DNA from: an uncultured Flavobacteriaceae bacterium
GTDB lineage: Bacteria; Bacteroidota; Bacteroidia; Flavobacteriales; Flavobacteriaceae
DNA length: 64,000 bases
Direction: 5' to 3'
Assembly (NCBI GenBank): GCA_905181625.1
Contig: CAJIYJ010000004.1
Location: 94,750 to 158,749 of the forward strand
A model generated the notes under the pieces. That model was given only the letters and a program-made list of their open reading frames with translations. It searched no databases and had not been told where the DNA came from. Both the position numbers and the translations under genes were made by a program. Every line of letters starts with the position of its first letter. Position 1 is the stretch's first letter. Shown one piece after another: positions 1-9,061 of this stretch.

Positions 1-5
1 AATTA

Positions 6-752
6 TTATGTTAACATGCCGCCATCGACATTAATTACTTGACCCGTTATAAATGTAGAAAGATCTGAGGAAAGAAACAAGCAAAGATTGGCTACATCTT
101 CTGGTTTACCTCCTCTTTTTAACGGAATTCCTTGAATCCAATTATTAACAATATCTTGACTTAATTCTCCGGTCATCTCAGTTTCTATAAAACCAGGTGC
201 CACTACATTAGATCTAATACTTCTTGAACCAAGTTCTAATGCAATTGATTTTGAAAACCCAATTATACCAGCTTTAGATGCCGCATAATTAGATTGACCA
301 GCGTTTCCTTTTATACCAACAATTGAACTAATATTAATAATACTGCCAGATCTTTTTTTAAGGAAAATCTTTTGTGTTGCCTTAACCATATTAAAAACTG
401 ACTTTAAATTAACTTCAATAACTTTATCAAAATCATTTTCACTCATTCTCAATAAAAGATTGTCTTTTGTAATACCTGCATTATTTATAAGGACATCAAA
501 GGATTTAAAATCTTTTAAAATATCGTCTACTAGTTCTTGTGATTCGTTAAAACTGGCTGCGTTACTTTTGTATGCCTTGCAGACAACCCCTAAGTCAGTA
601 ATTTCAGAAACAAGTTGATTAGCTGAATCTACTGACTGACTGTATGTGAAAGCAATATTTGCACCATGACTAGCTAAAACAAGAGCGATTCCTCTACCAA
701 TACCTCTACTAGCTCCAGTAATTATGACAGTTTTTCCCTCTAACAAACTCAT
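6..752 (-). CDS. fabG: 3-oxoacyl-ACP reductase FabG
   Basis: Short-chain dehydrogenase that reduces 3-oxoacyl-ACP with NADPH in fatty acid elongation, in the cytosol. The 248 residues are the normal family length. Visible motifs are the cofactor loop TGASRGIG at residues 12-19, NNAG at 90-93, a catalytic Ser at 142-143, and YxxxK with Tyr156 and Lys160. The C-terminal GQVINVDGG stretch is typical of FabG. It is the last gene of the minus-strand run that starts with lpxD, 17 bp after sucD. Other SDR enzymes share these motifs, but the whole-protein pattern and the neighbouring fabZ domain favour FabG. Confidence 0.93.
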   Translation of the reverse strand: MSLLEGKTVIITGASRGIGRGIALVLASHGANIAFTYSQSVDSANQLVSEITDLGVVCKAYKSNAASFNESQELVDDILKDFKSFDVLINNAGITKDNLLLRMSENDFDKVIEVNLKSVFNMVKATQKIFLKKRSGSIINISSIVGIKGNAGQSNYAASKAGIIGFSKSIALELGSRSIRSNVVAPGFIETEMTGELSQDIVNNWIQGIPLKRGGKPEDVANLCLFLSSDLSTFITGQVINVDGGMLT

Positions 753-769
753 TAAGTAAATTTAGTAAT

Positions 770-1642
770 TTATAGCATAACCTCTGCTACTTTTTTTCCA
801 ATTTCTGCAGGAGAATTTACAACGTGAATTCCACATTCAATCATAACTTTCTTTTTAGCTTCAGCCGTATCTTCAGCTCCTCCAACAATTGCACCAGCAT
901 GTCCCATAGTTCGGCCTTTTGGAGCAGTTTCACCTGCAATAAATCCAATAACAGGTTTTTTATTTCCATTTTTCTTTACCCATAATGCAGCTTCAGTTTC
1001 AAGCTGCCCTCCTATTTCACCAATCATAACAATACAATCTGTTTCTGAATCTTCCATAAATAATTTTATAGCATCCTTAGTAGTTGTTCCGATTATAGGA
1101 TCACCTCCAATACCAATCGCAGTAGAAATCCCTAAACCATATTTAACGACTTGATCAGCAGCTTCATATGTTAGAGTTCCAGATTTAGAAACCACACCAA
1201 CTTTCCCTTTTTTAAAAACGAAACCTGGCATAATACCAACTTTCGCTTCATCAGGTGTAATAATGCCAGGACAATTTGGACCAATTAAAGTACAATTCAT
1301 GTTTTTAATATATTGACCAACTTTAGTCATGTCGGAAATAGGTATTCCTTCAGTAATTGCAATTATTGTTTTAATCCCTGAATCAGCAGATTCCATTATT
1401 GCGTCTGCAGCAAAACCAGCAGGAACAAAAATAATTGAAGTATTTGCATCTACTTTATCAACTGCTTCTTTTACTGTATTAAAAACAGGTCTTCCTAAGT
1501 GATTCTGACCTCCTTTACCAGGTGTAACCCCTCCTACCACATTTGTTCCATAGGCAATCATTTGTTCAGCATGAAATGTTCCTTCACTTCCAGTGAAACC
1601 TTGCACAACAATATTGGAATTTTTGTTTACTAATATGCTCAT
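770..1642 (-). CDS. sucD: Succinyl-CoA ligase alpha subunit SucD
   Basis: Alpha subunit of succinyl-CoA synthetase, which couples succinyl-CoA cleavage to nucleotide phosphorylation in the TCA cycle. The 290 residues match the family length. The CoA-binding loop GFTGSEGT lies at residues 15-22, GPNCPG at 121-126, and the phosphorylated histidine is His248 in GHAGAIVGG. The beta subunit gene sucC is not in this window, so the complex is encoded at two loci. The gene sits between efp and fabG on the same strand with short gaps, which suggests co-transcription. Confidence 0.96.
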   Translation of the reverse strand: MSILVNKNSNIVVQGFTGSEGTFHAEQMIAYGTNVVGGVTPGKGGQNHLGRPVFNTVKEAVDKVDANTSIIFVPAGFAADAIMESADSGIKTIIAITEGIPISDMTKVGQYIKNMNCTLIGPNCPGIITPDEAKVGIMPGFVFKKGKVGVVSKSGTLTYEAADQVVKYGLGISTAIGIGGDPIIGTTTKDAIKLFMEDSETDCIVMIGEIGGQLETEAALWVKKNGNKKPVIGFIAGETAPKGRTMGHAGAIVGGAEDTAEAKKKVMIECGIHVVNSPAEIGKKVAEVML

Positions 1643-1651
1643 AAAATTTAT

Positions 1652-2218
1652 TTAATTTTTAACTCTTTCTAAGTAAGATCCCTTTTCAGGATCTATTTTA
1701 ATTGAATCACCTTCATTTATAAACAAAGGGACATTTATAGTAGCTCCTGTCTCTAAAGTAGCAGGCTTTGTTGCATTGGTTGCGGTATTACCTTTGAGTC
1801 CTGGCTCAGTTGCTGAAACTTCAAGCATGACACTTTGAGGCATTTCTACAGAAAGGCTAGATCCATCTTCTGTATTTGTCAATACAGTAACAATTTCACC
1901 TTCTTTTAAGAATTGATAAGAGTCAAGTAAGTTTTCTTCAATAGTTATTTGATTATAGTCATCTACGTTCATAAAATGATAAGTAAGACCATCCTTGTAC
2001 AGAAATTGAAATTTTTTAGTTTCTACTCTTACTTCATCAATTTTATGACCTGCAGAAAAAGTATTATCAATAACTTTTCCATTTGTAACACTTTTAAGCT
2101 TTGTTCTAACAAACGCAGGCCCCTTTCCAGGCTTTACATGAAGAAACTCTATTACTTTGTATATGTCATTACTATAATTTATACAAAGGCCTTTTCTAAT
2201 ATCTGATGAACTTGCCAT
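1652..2218 (-). CDS. efp: Translation elongation factor P
   Basis: EF-P relieves ribosome stalling at polyproline stretches. The 188 residues have the KOW-like N domain followed by two OB-fold domains. The loop VKPGKGPAF places Lys32 at the tip, the residue that is modified or contacts the P-site tRNA in this family. The C-terminal SYLERVK is characteristic. It follows lpxA by 5 bp on the same strand, an arrangement common in Bacteroidota. No modification enzyme is visible nearby. Confidence 0.96.
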   Translation of the reverse strand: MASSSDIRKGLCINYSNDIYKVIEFLHVKPGKGPAFVRTKLKSVTNGKVIDNTFSAGHKIDEVRVETKKFQFLYKDGLTYHFMNVDDYNQITIEENLLDSYQFLKEGEIVTVLTNTEDGSSLSVEMPQSVMLEVSATEPGLKGNTATNATKPATLETGATINVPLFINEGDSIKIDPEKGSYLERVKN

Positions 2219-2223
2219 AATTT

Positions 2224-3006
2224 TTAATTTTTAAAATACCCTTTCATTATCCCTCTTTGTGAATTTTTAATAAACAATATTATTTCATCCCTTTCTTTAG
2301 TAGCTTCCATTTCGGCTTCCATAATATTGACAGCTTGGGTATTATTATATTTTTTTTGATACAAGGTCCTATATATTGCTTGAATTTGCATAATCACCTT
2401 ACTATCAAAGCCTCTTCTTCTTAATCCAACTGAGTTAATCCCAACATAAGAAATTGGCTCTCTTGCTGCTTTTACAAAGGGCGGAATGTCTTTTCTTACT
2501 AACGACCCACCTGCTACAAAAGCATGATTTCCGATTGCACAAAATTGATGGACAGCTACCATTCCTGCTAAAATAACATAAGAACCAACAGTAACATGTC
2601 CTGCTAGAGTTGAATTGTTTGAGAAGATGCTATTATCACCAACAATGCAATCGTGAGCAATATGACAATAAGCCATTATTAAACAATTTTTACCAATTAC
2701 AGTTTTATTTCTATCAGTAGTTCCTCTATTTATTGTTACACATTCTCTAATAATAGTATTATCTCCAATAACAGCAGTTGTATCTTCGCCATCAAATTTT
2801 AAATCTTGAGGAACTGCTGAAATAACAGACCCTGGGAATATTGAACAATTTTTCCCTATCCTAGCTCCAGTCATTATAGTGACATTAGAACCTATCCAAG
2901 TACCTTGACCAATCACAACATTATTTTCAATTGAAGTAAAAGGCTCAATAACGACATTTTTTGCTATACTAGCGTTTGGATGAATATGTGATAAAGGTTG
3001 ATACAT
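2224..3006 (-). CDS. lpxA: UDP-GlcNAc O-acyltransferase LpxA
   Basis: First enzyme of lipid A synthesis: transfers a 3-hydroxyacyl chain from ACP to UDP-GlcNAc. The 260 residues are built of left-handed beta-helix hexapeptide repeats over roughly residues 1-190, then a helical C-terminal part. The catalytic histidine is His118 in the AHDC motif, equivalent to His125 of the E. coli enzyme. It begins directly after the end of lpxC-fabZ with no spacer, so the two are almost certainly translated from one message. Confidence 0.96.
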   Translation of the reverse strand: MYQPLSHIHPNASIAKNVVIEPFTSIENNVVIGQGTWIGSNVTIMTGARIGKNCSIFPGSVISAVPQDLKFDGEDTTAVIGDNTIIRECVTINRGTTDRNKTVIGKNCLIMAYCHIAHDCIVGDNSIFSNNSTLAGHVTVGSYVILAGMVAVHQFCAIGNHAFVAGGSLVRKDIPPFVKAAREPISYVGINSVGLRRRGFDSKVIMQIQAIYRTLYQKKYNNTQAVNIMEAEMEATKERDEIILFIKNSQRGIMKGYFKN

Positions 3007-4401
3007 TTATGCTTCTGTTTTTCTAATTATTTTCGCCAACAATTCAGCTTCACTAGTTAATTTACCATCTACAAATGCTTCTCCCTTCATGTGACATATA
3101 CCTCTTCTTATAGGCGTCAACAATTCTAATTTAAATATTAAAGTATCACCAGGAACAACTGGATATTTAAATTTTGCTTTATCAATTTTTGCAAAAAATG
3201 TTAAATAATTTTCTGGATCAGGAACTGTGTTTAAAATTAAAACACCTCCAGCTTGTGCCATGGCTTCAATCTGAAGCACACCAGGCATAATAGGTTTTCC
3301 AGGAAAATGACCTTGAAAAAAATATTCATTTATTGTAACATTTTTAAGACCTATTACATGATTATCAGAACTTTCTAATATTTTGTCAATTAGTAAAAAA
3401 GGTGGACGATGAGGTAGAGTTTTCATTATCTGGTTAACATCCATTACCGGGGGCTTAGACAGATCAACAACAGGAGCTGTATTTTTTTTCTCAGTCCTTA
3501 TAATATTTGCGAGTTTTTTAGCAAACATTGTGTTTACATAGTGTCCAGGTTTATTAGCAATAACCTTACCTTTTATTCTTGTGCCAATCAAAGCTAAATC
3601 ACCTACTACGTCAAGAAGCTTATGTCTAGCGGCTTCATTAGGATGATGTAATGTTAAATTATCTAAAATACCATTAGACTGAACTGAAATTTCTTTTTTA
3701 TTAAATGCTTTTTTTAGCTTTTTCATTGTTTTTTCAGAAAGCTCTTTATCAACATAAACAATAGCATTATTTAAATCACCTCCCTTAATTAGACCATTAT
3801 CTAAAAGCATTTCAATTTCATGTAAAAAACTAAAAGTTCTAGAATCAGCAAAATCTGTTTTAAATTCTTTGAGACTTTTCATAGTTGCATTTTGAGTACC
3901 TAAAATTCTAGTTCCAAAATCTACCATTGCTGTTACTTCATAAAATTTTGATGGTATTACCGTTATATCACTTCCTGTTTTTTCGTCATAATAAGAAATA
4001 ACGTCTTTAACTATATATTCTTTTCTGTCTTCATTTTGTTGAGTAATTCCAGCCTTAATTAAAGCTTCAACAAAAAACTTTGATGACCCGTCTAAAATTG
4101 GAGGTTCTGAAGCATCTATCTCTATTAATACATTATCTATTTCAAGACCTACTAGAGCTGCTAAAACATGCTCTGAAGTTTGAATACTAACGCCGTCTTT
4201 CTCCAAAGTAGTTCCTCTTTCAGTATTAACCACATAATTAACATCAGCTTCAATAATAGGGTTTCCTGATAAATCAGTTCTACAAAACACATAACCAAAG
4301 TTTTCTTTTGCAGGCTTAAAAGTTAAATTAACTTCATTTCCAGAATGAATACCAACACCTTTTAAAGAAACTGATTCAAGAATAGTTTGTTGTTTAGCCA
4401 T
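3007..4401 (-). CDS. lpxC-fabZ: Bifunctional LpxC deacetylase / FabZ dehydratase
   Basis: A fusion typical of Bacteroidota. Residues 1 to about 305 are the zinc deacetylase LpxC, the committed step of lipid A synthesis: His78, His260 and Asp264 (in HKLLD) fit the zinc ligands and His287 the general base. Residues about 318-464 are FabZ, the 3-hydroxyacyl-ACP dehydratase, with LPHRPPFLLID, catalytic His365 in HFPGKP and Glu379 in QIEAMAQ. The fusion joins lipid A and fatty acid synthesis at the point where they share 3-hydroxyacyl-ACP. Its start overlaps the end of lpxD by 8 bp. Confidence 0.97.
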   Translation of the reverse strand: MAKQQTILESVSLKGVGIHSGNEVNLTFKPAKENFGYVFCRTDLSGNPIIEADVNYVVNTERGTTLEKDGVSIQTSEHVLAALVGLEIDNVLIEIDASEPPILDGSSKFFVEALIKAGITQQNEDRKEYIVKDVISYYDEKTGSDITVIPSKFYEVTAMVDFGTRILGTQNATMKSLKEFKTDFADSRTFSFLHEIEMLLDNGLIKGGDLNNAIVYVDKELSEKTMKKLKKAFNKKEISVQSNGILDNLTLHHPNEAARHKLLDVVGDLALIGTRIKGKVIANKPGHYVNTMFAKKLANIIRTEKKNTAPVVDLSKPPVMDVNQIMKTLPHRPPFLLIDKILESSDNHVIGLKNVTINEYFFQGHFPGKPIMPGVLQIEAMAQAGGVLILNTVPDPENYLTFFAKIDKAKFKYPVVPGDTLIFKLELLTPIRRGICHMKGEAFVDGKLTSEAELLAKIIRKTEA

Positions 4402-5419
4402 CTTTTTCGGATTTAAAAATTTTATCTAAAGACTTCATAACTGAAGGAAGATTTTTAAAATGAATATATGATTTACTGTAATCTCTATAATTAATTGCAG
4501 GGTATCCCATAATGGTAGAATCGGACTTAATACTTTTGAAAACTGCTGATGCAGCTTGAATCATAACTCTATCTCCAATATTTAAATGTCCTGAAATTCC
4601 TGCTTGACCTCCGATCATACAGTTTTTTCCAATTGTTGTAGAACCTGCAATTCCGACTAGTCCTGCAATCACTGTATTCTCACCAATCACTACATTATGA
4701 GCAACCTGGACTAAATTATCAATTTTAACACCTTTTTTAATTATTGTAGATCCTAAAGTGGCTTTATCTATTGTGCAATTAGCACCCAATTCCACACTGT
4801 CTTCTAGGATAACATTGCCATTATGAATAACCTTTAATTGATTGCCATTTTTATCTAGATTAAATCCAAATCCATCGGAACCAATAACAGTATTAGCATG
4901 AATTATACAATCACTCCCTATAATAGAGTTGTCATATATTTTTACACCAGAAAATATAATTGTGTTATTACCAATAGAAACGTTTTCGCCAATAAAAACC
5001 TGTGAGTGTATTTTAACATTTTTCCCTAAAACTGAATTTTCTTTACATACAGAATAAGAACCCATATACAAATCTTGTTCATACTTAACATTATCTGAAA
5101 TAGATGAATTTTGATCAATACCAGATAAAATTCTTTTATTTTTATTGAATGAGTTCAATAAAACTGCAAAAGCTTTATTTGGATCTTCTACTCTAATCAA
5201 AGTTTTATTTACGGGTCGATCTAAGTCAAAAGATTTATTAATAATTATAATTGAAGATTTAGAAGAATATAAAAAGTTATTGTATTTAGGATTACCTAAA
5301 AAAGATAAAGAACCTTCCTCTCCACTTTCTATCTTAGAAAGTTTATTAATTGAGATTTGATCATTTCCTTCAACTATACCATCGATAATTTTAGCAACTT
5401 GATATGCTTTTAAGTTCAT
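4394..5419 (-). CDS. lpxD: UDP-3-O-acylglucosamine N-acyltransferase LpxD
   Basis: Third step of lipid A synthesis: N-acylation of UDP-3-O-acylglucosamine from acyl-ACP. The 341 residues have an N-terminal uridine-binding domain (about 1-100), then hexapeptide beta-helix repeats to about residue 310. The catalytic histidine is His241 in QVAHNV. It is the first gene of the minus-strand lipid A run. A Bacteroidota-type promoter lies only five bases before the ATG, so the message is probably leaderless. Confidence 0.96.
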   Translation of the reverse strand: MNLKAYQVAKIIDGIVEGNDQISINKLSKIESGEEGSLSFLGNPKYNNFLYSSKSSIIIINKSFDLDRPVNKTLIRVEDPNKAFAVLLNSFNKNKRILSGIDQNSSISDNVKYEQDLYMGSYSVCKENSVLGKNVKIHSQVFIGENVSIGNNTIIFSGVKIYDNSIIGSDCIIHANTVIGSDGFGFNLDKNGNQLKVIHNGNVILEDSVELGANCTIDKATLGSTIIKKGVKIDNLVQVAHNVVIGENTVIAGLVGIAGSTTIGKNCMIGGQAGISGHLNIGDRVMIQAASAVFKSIKSDSTIMGYPAINYRDYSKSYIHFKNLPSVMKSLDKIFKSEKDG

Positions 5420-5424
5420 CGATG

Positions 5425-5458
5425 CAAAAGTATGAAAAATGAATTAATTCATTTGCAA
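5425..5458 (-). promoter_or_regulatory. Promoter of the lpxD-lpxC/fabZ-lpxA-efp-sucD-fabG run
   Basis: On the minus strand a TTG (5456-5458) is followed after 23 bases by TACTTTTG (5425-5432), which fits the Bacteroidota pattern TTG ... TAnnTTTG. Only five bases (CATCG) separate the box from the ATG of lpxD, so transcription would start at or next to the start codon. This is inferred from consensus only. Confidence 0.5.
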
Positions 5459-5495
5459 AGCATTAACTATATTAAGATGTATTTTAAAATATACC

Positions 5496-5503
5496 TAAAT
5501 TTG
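5496..5503 (+). promoter_or_regulatory. Candidate -7 box for porX
   Basis: TAAATTTG fits TAnnTTTG and lies 16 bases before the porX ATG. No convincing TTG is seen at the expected upstream distance, so the call is weak. Confidence 0.35.
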
Positions 5504-5519
5504 CTTTAATTCTATTTTT

Positions 5520-7058
5520 ATGTTAAAACTATTATGGGTAGATGATGAAATTGATCATTTCAAATCACATATTCTTTTTTTAAAAAAAAAAGGATATGAA
5601 ACTGATACTTGCATTAGCGGACAAGAAGCTATTAGTTTAACCAAAACTAAGTCATATGATGCAATATTGATTGATCAAAATATGCCAGGGCTAACAGGGA
5701 TAGAAACATTAGATATTCTTAAAAAAGATAACACGCTAGTTCCTGTAATAATGATTACTCAAAATTCAGATGAGTATACTGTAGACGAAGCTCTTGGGCT
5801 TAAAGTTTATGACTATCTTATAAAACCATTAAATCCTACTCAAGTTTTATTGTCTTTAACTAGAATTTTTAAAAACAACGAATTAATAACTAATAAGACA
5901 ATTTCTAGCTATCAAAAAAATTATCAAGAAATAAACCAAGCTATTAACTGTTGTGATTCAATAAACGAATGGGTAGAGATATATAAAACTATTACATACT
6001 GGGAACTAGAGATAAGTCAAATTGATAACAATGATATTTATGATATTTTACAATCCCAAAAAAAAGAAGCAAATAAACTATTTGGAAAATATATAGACGA
6101 AAATTATCAAAAAGTTTTATCTAGCAAAGAGATTGATCTTTCTCATAATATTTTTAAAAATAAAATTTATCCAGAGTTAAACTCAAAAACACCAACATTA
6201 ATGATTTTGATTGACAACTTAAGGTATGATCAATGGAAATCTTTAGAACCAGATATAATCCGTGATTATGAAAACTCTACAAACGAAATATATTCCTCTA
6301 TAATTCCTACCACTACTCAATACTCTAGAAATTCAATTTTTTCTGGCTTATCTCCAATTGAAATTTCTGAAAATTATAACGAATTGTGGAAGAATGAAAA
6401 TGAAGAGGGTGGTAAAAATTTATTTGAAGCTCGCCTTATAAGAGACAATTTAAATCGTTTAGACAAAGATATTTCTTTCAGTTACAGTAAAGTAACCAAC
6501 TCCAAAGAGGGCATAAAGTTTTATGAAAGATTAGAAAATAAAATGCAAAACAACTTAAGTGTTCTTGTCTATAATTTCGTAGATATGATTTCGCATGCAA
6601 AAAAAGATGTCAACCTAATTAAAGAATTAGCTAAAAATGATAAAGCTTATAGAAGCTTGACAGTTAGCTGGTACAATAACTCAAATCTGAAAAAAATCAT
6701 TAACAAAGCAAAAGATCTAGGTTACAAAATTATTATCACTACTGATCATGGAACTATAAACGTTGATACACCTTCCATAGTTTCAGGAGATAAAGAAATT
6801 TCCAATAATTTAAGATATAAAACTGCAAAAAGAATAAATTCAGAATCTAAAAGCTCAATAAATTTAAGTGATCCGTCAAAGTTTTTATTACCATCAAATC
6901 ATCTTGGGAGTTGTTTTATATTTGCTAAAGAAAATACATACTTTGTGTATTCTAATAATTATAATAACTACGTTAAAATGTTTAAAAACACTTACCAACA
7001 CGGAGGAGTGTCTTTAGAAGAAATGTTAATACCATTTGTAGTAATTAAACCTAGATAG
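5520..7058 (+). CDS. porX: Response regulator PorX with PglZ domain
   Basis: Two-component response regulator that controls type IX secretion genes in Bacteroidota. Residues 1 to about 120 form a receiver domain: acidic pair Asp8-Asp9, phosphorylatable Asp52 in LIDQNMPG, Thr80 and Lys102. The rest is a PglZ (alkaline-phosphatase fold) domain, with the metal-site-like segments MILIDNLRYDQW and TTDHG. The 512 residues match the family. No PorY kinase is in the window. It is followed two bases later by tsaE. A T9SS cargo-like gene appears downstream near 53752, which supports a working type IX system. Confidence 0.93.
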   Translation: MLKLLWVDDEIDHFKSHILFLKKKGYETDTCISGQEAISLTKTKSYDAILIDQNMPGLTGIETLDILKKDNTLVPVIMITQNSDEYTVDEALGLKVYDYLIKPLNPTQVLLSLTRIFKNNELITNKTISSYQKNYQEINQAINCCDSINEWVEIYKTITYWELEISQIDNNDIYDILQSQKKEANKLFGKYIDENYQKVLSSKEIDLSHNIFKNKIYPELNSKTPTLMILIDNLRYDQWKSLEPDIIRDYENSTNEIYSSIIPTTTQYSRNSIFSGLSPIEISENYNELWKNENEEGGKNLFEARLIRDNLNRLDKDISFSYSKVTNSKEGIKFYERLENKMQNNLSVLVYNFVDMISHAKKDVNLIKELAKNDKAYRSLTVSWYNNSNLKKIINKAKDLGYKIIITTDHGTINVDTPSIVSGDKEISNNLRYKTAKRINSESKSSINLSDPSKFLLPSNHLGSCFIFAKENTYFVYSNNYNNYVKMFKNTYQHGGVSLEEMLIPFVVIKPR

Positions 7059-7060
7059 AG

Positions 7061-7471
7061 ATGGAGATTGAGTATGATTTAAGCAGTATTAAAATGGCTA
7101 GTGAATTTATTTTAAAAAATTCAACTAGTAACACCTTCCTGTTTTCAGGAATTATTGGAGCAGGGAAAACTACACTTATAAAACAACTATGTAAGGATAT
7201 GGGCGTAATAGACAATGTAAACAGTCCGACTTATAGTATAATTAACGAATATCTATCTAAAGACAAGCCAGTCTTTCATATGGACCTATTTAGAGTTAAA
7301 AAAGAAGAAGTAAATGATTTAGGACTTTTTGAATATTTAACAGGTTTAAACAAAGTTATTATTGAATGGCCAGAAATAATCATAAATCAAATATCAAAAG
7401 ATTATTGTCACATTAAAATTGAATATAATAATGACAATATGAGAACATTAAAAATAAATAATTCAATATGA
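7061..7471 (+). CDS. tsaE: tRNA threonylcarbamoyladenosine ATPase TsaE
   Basis: ATPase of the TsaB-TsaD-TsaE complex that makes t6A37 in tRNAs reading ANN codons. The 136 residues carry the P-loop SGIIGAGKTT (about 29-38), then the family motifs NSPTYSIINEY and HMDLFR. The last segment IIEWPE is also typical. It starts two bases after porX and its stop overlaps the next gene by four bases, so these three genes are probably one transcript. Confidence 0.93.
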   Translation: MEIEYDLSSIKMASEFILKNSTSNTFLFSGIIGAGKTTLIKQLCKDMGVIDNVNSPTYSIINEYLSKDKPVFHMDLFRVKKEEVNDLGLFEYLTGLNKVIIEWPEIIINQISKDYCHIKIEYNNDNMRTLKINNSI

Positions 7472-7812
7472 GCTTTTTAAAACGTTTGTACTACTTTCTT
7501 TTCGGAACAACTATAGGGATAATCATTTTGATGTTTGTTCTAGATAAAAAGGAAAGCACCTTTAATTATGGATTAGACAAGAGGGTTTTAAATGATATTT
7601 ATAAAAAGGAGTGGCTTTTTGAAACAGAATATGATAGTATCATAAAAGACAAAAAGTTTTTTTTTAAAAAATATGATGTAAATTTTTCAAAAAGTAATGT
7701 GAAATTAGATACTTGTAAAGTTTATGTTATAGAAACTGAAATTAAAAATACAAAAGTAGTTTATCAGGTTGAGAATTGTAAAAATACAGCAAATTTTAAA
7801 AGAATAGATTAG
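7468..7812 (+). CDS. Small membrane-anchored protein, DUF4258-like
   Basis: A 114-residue protein of unknown function. Residues about 6-25 form one hydrophobic helix after a short positive N-terminus, so it is probably anchored in the inner membrane with a soluble C-terminal domain. The pattern RVLNDIYKK ... FSKSN ... YVIE resembles small flavobacterial proteins often annotated DUF4258; I recall this from pattern, not a search. It overlaps tsaE by four bases and its stop codon shares bases with that of the convergent proline dehydrogenase gene. Confidence 0.75.
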   Translation: MSFLKRLYYFLFGTTIGIIILMFVLDKKESTFNYGLDKRVLNDIYKKEWLFETEYDSIIKDKKFFFKKYDVNFSKSNVKLDTCKVYVIETEIKNTKVVYQVENCKNTANFKRID

Positions 7813-8984
7813 CTATTGTTTTCTTTTCTTCTTCTTCTTTCATTGAGGATAAGCTGCAATTCTCTACCCGTTTGACCTTTAACCGACGTGTTCTCTTCAG
7901 CTCTTCTTATTAAATATGGCATAAGGTTTCTAACTGGGCCAAATGGCAATATTTTAAATGTATTATAACCCATTTTAGCTAGGTTAAAAGTGACATTATC
8001 ACTCATTCCAAATAATTGACCAAACCAGATCTTATCATCACTAACTTTTAAGTTTTTGTTCTTCATTATTTCCATTATTTTAATAACAGAATTTTCATTA
8101 TGAGATCCACAAACTAAACTAATCCTATCTAAATTATTAAAAACAAAATCTAGTCCAGAATTAAAATTAGAGTCGGTTTCGTTTTTAGTAATACAGATCG
8201 GAGATTTAACATTTAATGACTTTGCTATTAATCGTTCTTTCTCCATGTAAGCTCCTCTTACTAGCTTAAATCCAAAAATCAGACCGTTATTAGCTTTATC
8301 ATTTAACAAATCACTCAAATACTTTAACCTATCCCATCTGTACATTTGGACGGTATTAAATACTATCGGCTTTTCTCTATTAAACTTACGCATCATTAAC
8401 AAAGCTAAATCATCTATAGCCTTTTGAACAAAAACCTCTTCAGCATCAATTAAAATTTTTATATCATTATCATAAGCCTTTTGACATACACCCTTAAACC
8501 TTTCTATAACTCTATTCCAAAGTATATTGTCCTTGTAACTTAAATCTTCGTGTATAGTTTTTTTTTTAAATAAATCTAAGCTACCCAAGCACGTAGGTTT
8601 AAATACTGCGAAAGGAATTTCAGGTCTATCCTTAATAAATTCAATAATTGATATTTTTTTGTCATAACAATTATCAAACTCTATTTCTGAATTAAATGCT
8701 TCTGTAGAAAAATCAAGTACCGAACACACCCTTTTATCATACATTTTTTTAATAACTGGGTTACAATCTAATTCTGAAACACCACCACAAAAATGATTAA
8801 ATACAGTCATTTTGATAATTGGAGTGACAGGTAAATAAAACTTTAAAGCAAAGTTTGTCAACAGAGTTGATAACTTAACAAGCGTTCGGTTTTCAATTAT
8901 ATTAAATAAAAATTGAGCCCTTAATAATTCGAAATTAGATTTTAAAGAAAAGGCTTCTTTTGTATTTGAAAAAATATTATTCAA
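7809..8984 (-). CDS. putA: Proline dehydrogenase
   Basis: FAD enzyme that oxidises proline to pyrroline-5-carboxylate, the first step of proline catabolism. The 391 residues are the stand-alone (monofunctional) type; the aldehyde dehydrogenase partner is not in the window. Diagnostic motifs are KLVRGAYMEKER at 240-251 and YLIRRAEEN at 357-365, which bind flavin and substrate. Translation appears to start at TTG (8982-8984); no better ATG is close. The gene is convergent with the small membrane protein gene. Confidence 0.93.
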   Translation of the reverse strand: MNNIFSNTKEAFSLKSNFELLRAQFLFNIIENRTLVKLSTLLTNFALKFYLPVTPIIKMTVFNHFCGGVSELDCNPVIKKMYDKRVCSVLDFSTEAFNSEIEFDNCYDKKISIIEFIKDRPEIPFAVFKPTCLGSLDLFKKKTIHEDLSYKDNILWNRVIERFKGVCQKAYDNDIKILIDAEEVFVQKAIDDLALLMMRKFNREKPIVFNTVQMYRWDRLKYLSDLLNDKANNGLIFGFKLVRGAYMEKERLIAKSLNVKSPICITKNETDSNFNSGLDFVFNNLDRISLVCGSHNENSVIKIMEIMKNKNLKVSDDKIWFGQLFGMSDNVTFNLAKMGYNTFKILPFGPVRNLMPYLIRRAEENTSVKGQTGRELQLILNERRRRKENNS

Positions 8985-9037
8985 TAGTTAAATATTTATT
9001 CTACTAAAATACATAGTTTTTTAAAAAAAAAAGATGT

Positions 9038-9045
9038 TATTTTTG
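9038..9045 (+). promoter_or_regulatory. Candidate -7 box for aroB
   Basis: TATTTTTG fits TAnnTTTG, 16 bases before the aroB ATG, the same distance as at porX. Upstream is only a T-run, with no clear TTG. Confidence 0.35.
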
Positions 9046-9061
9046 TAATATATTTAATAAA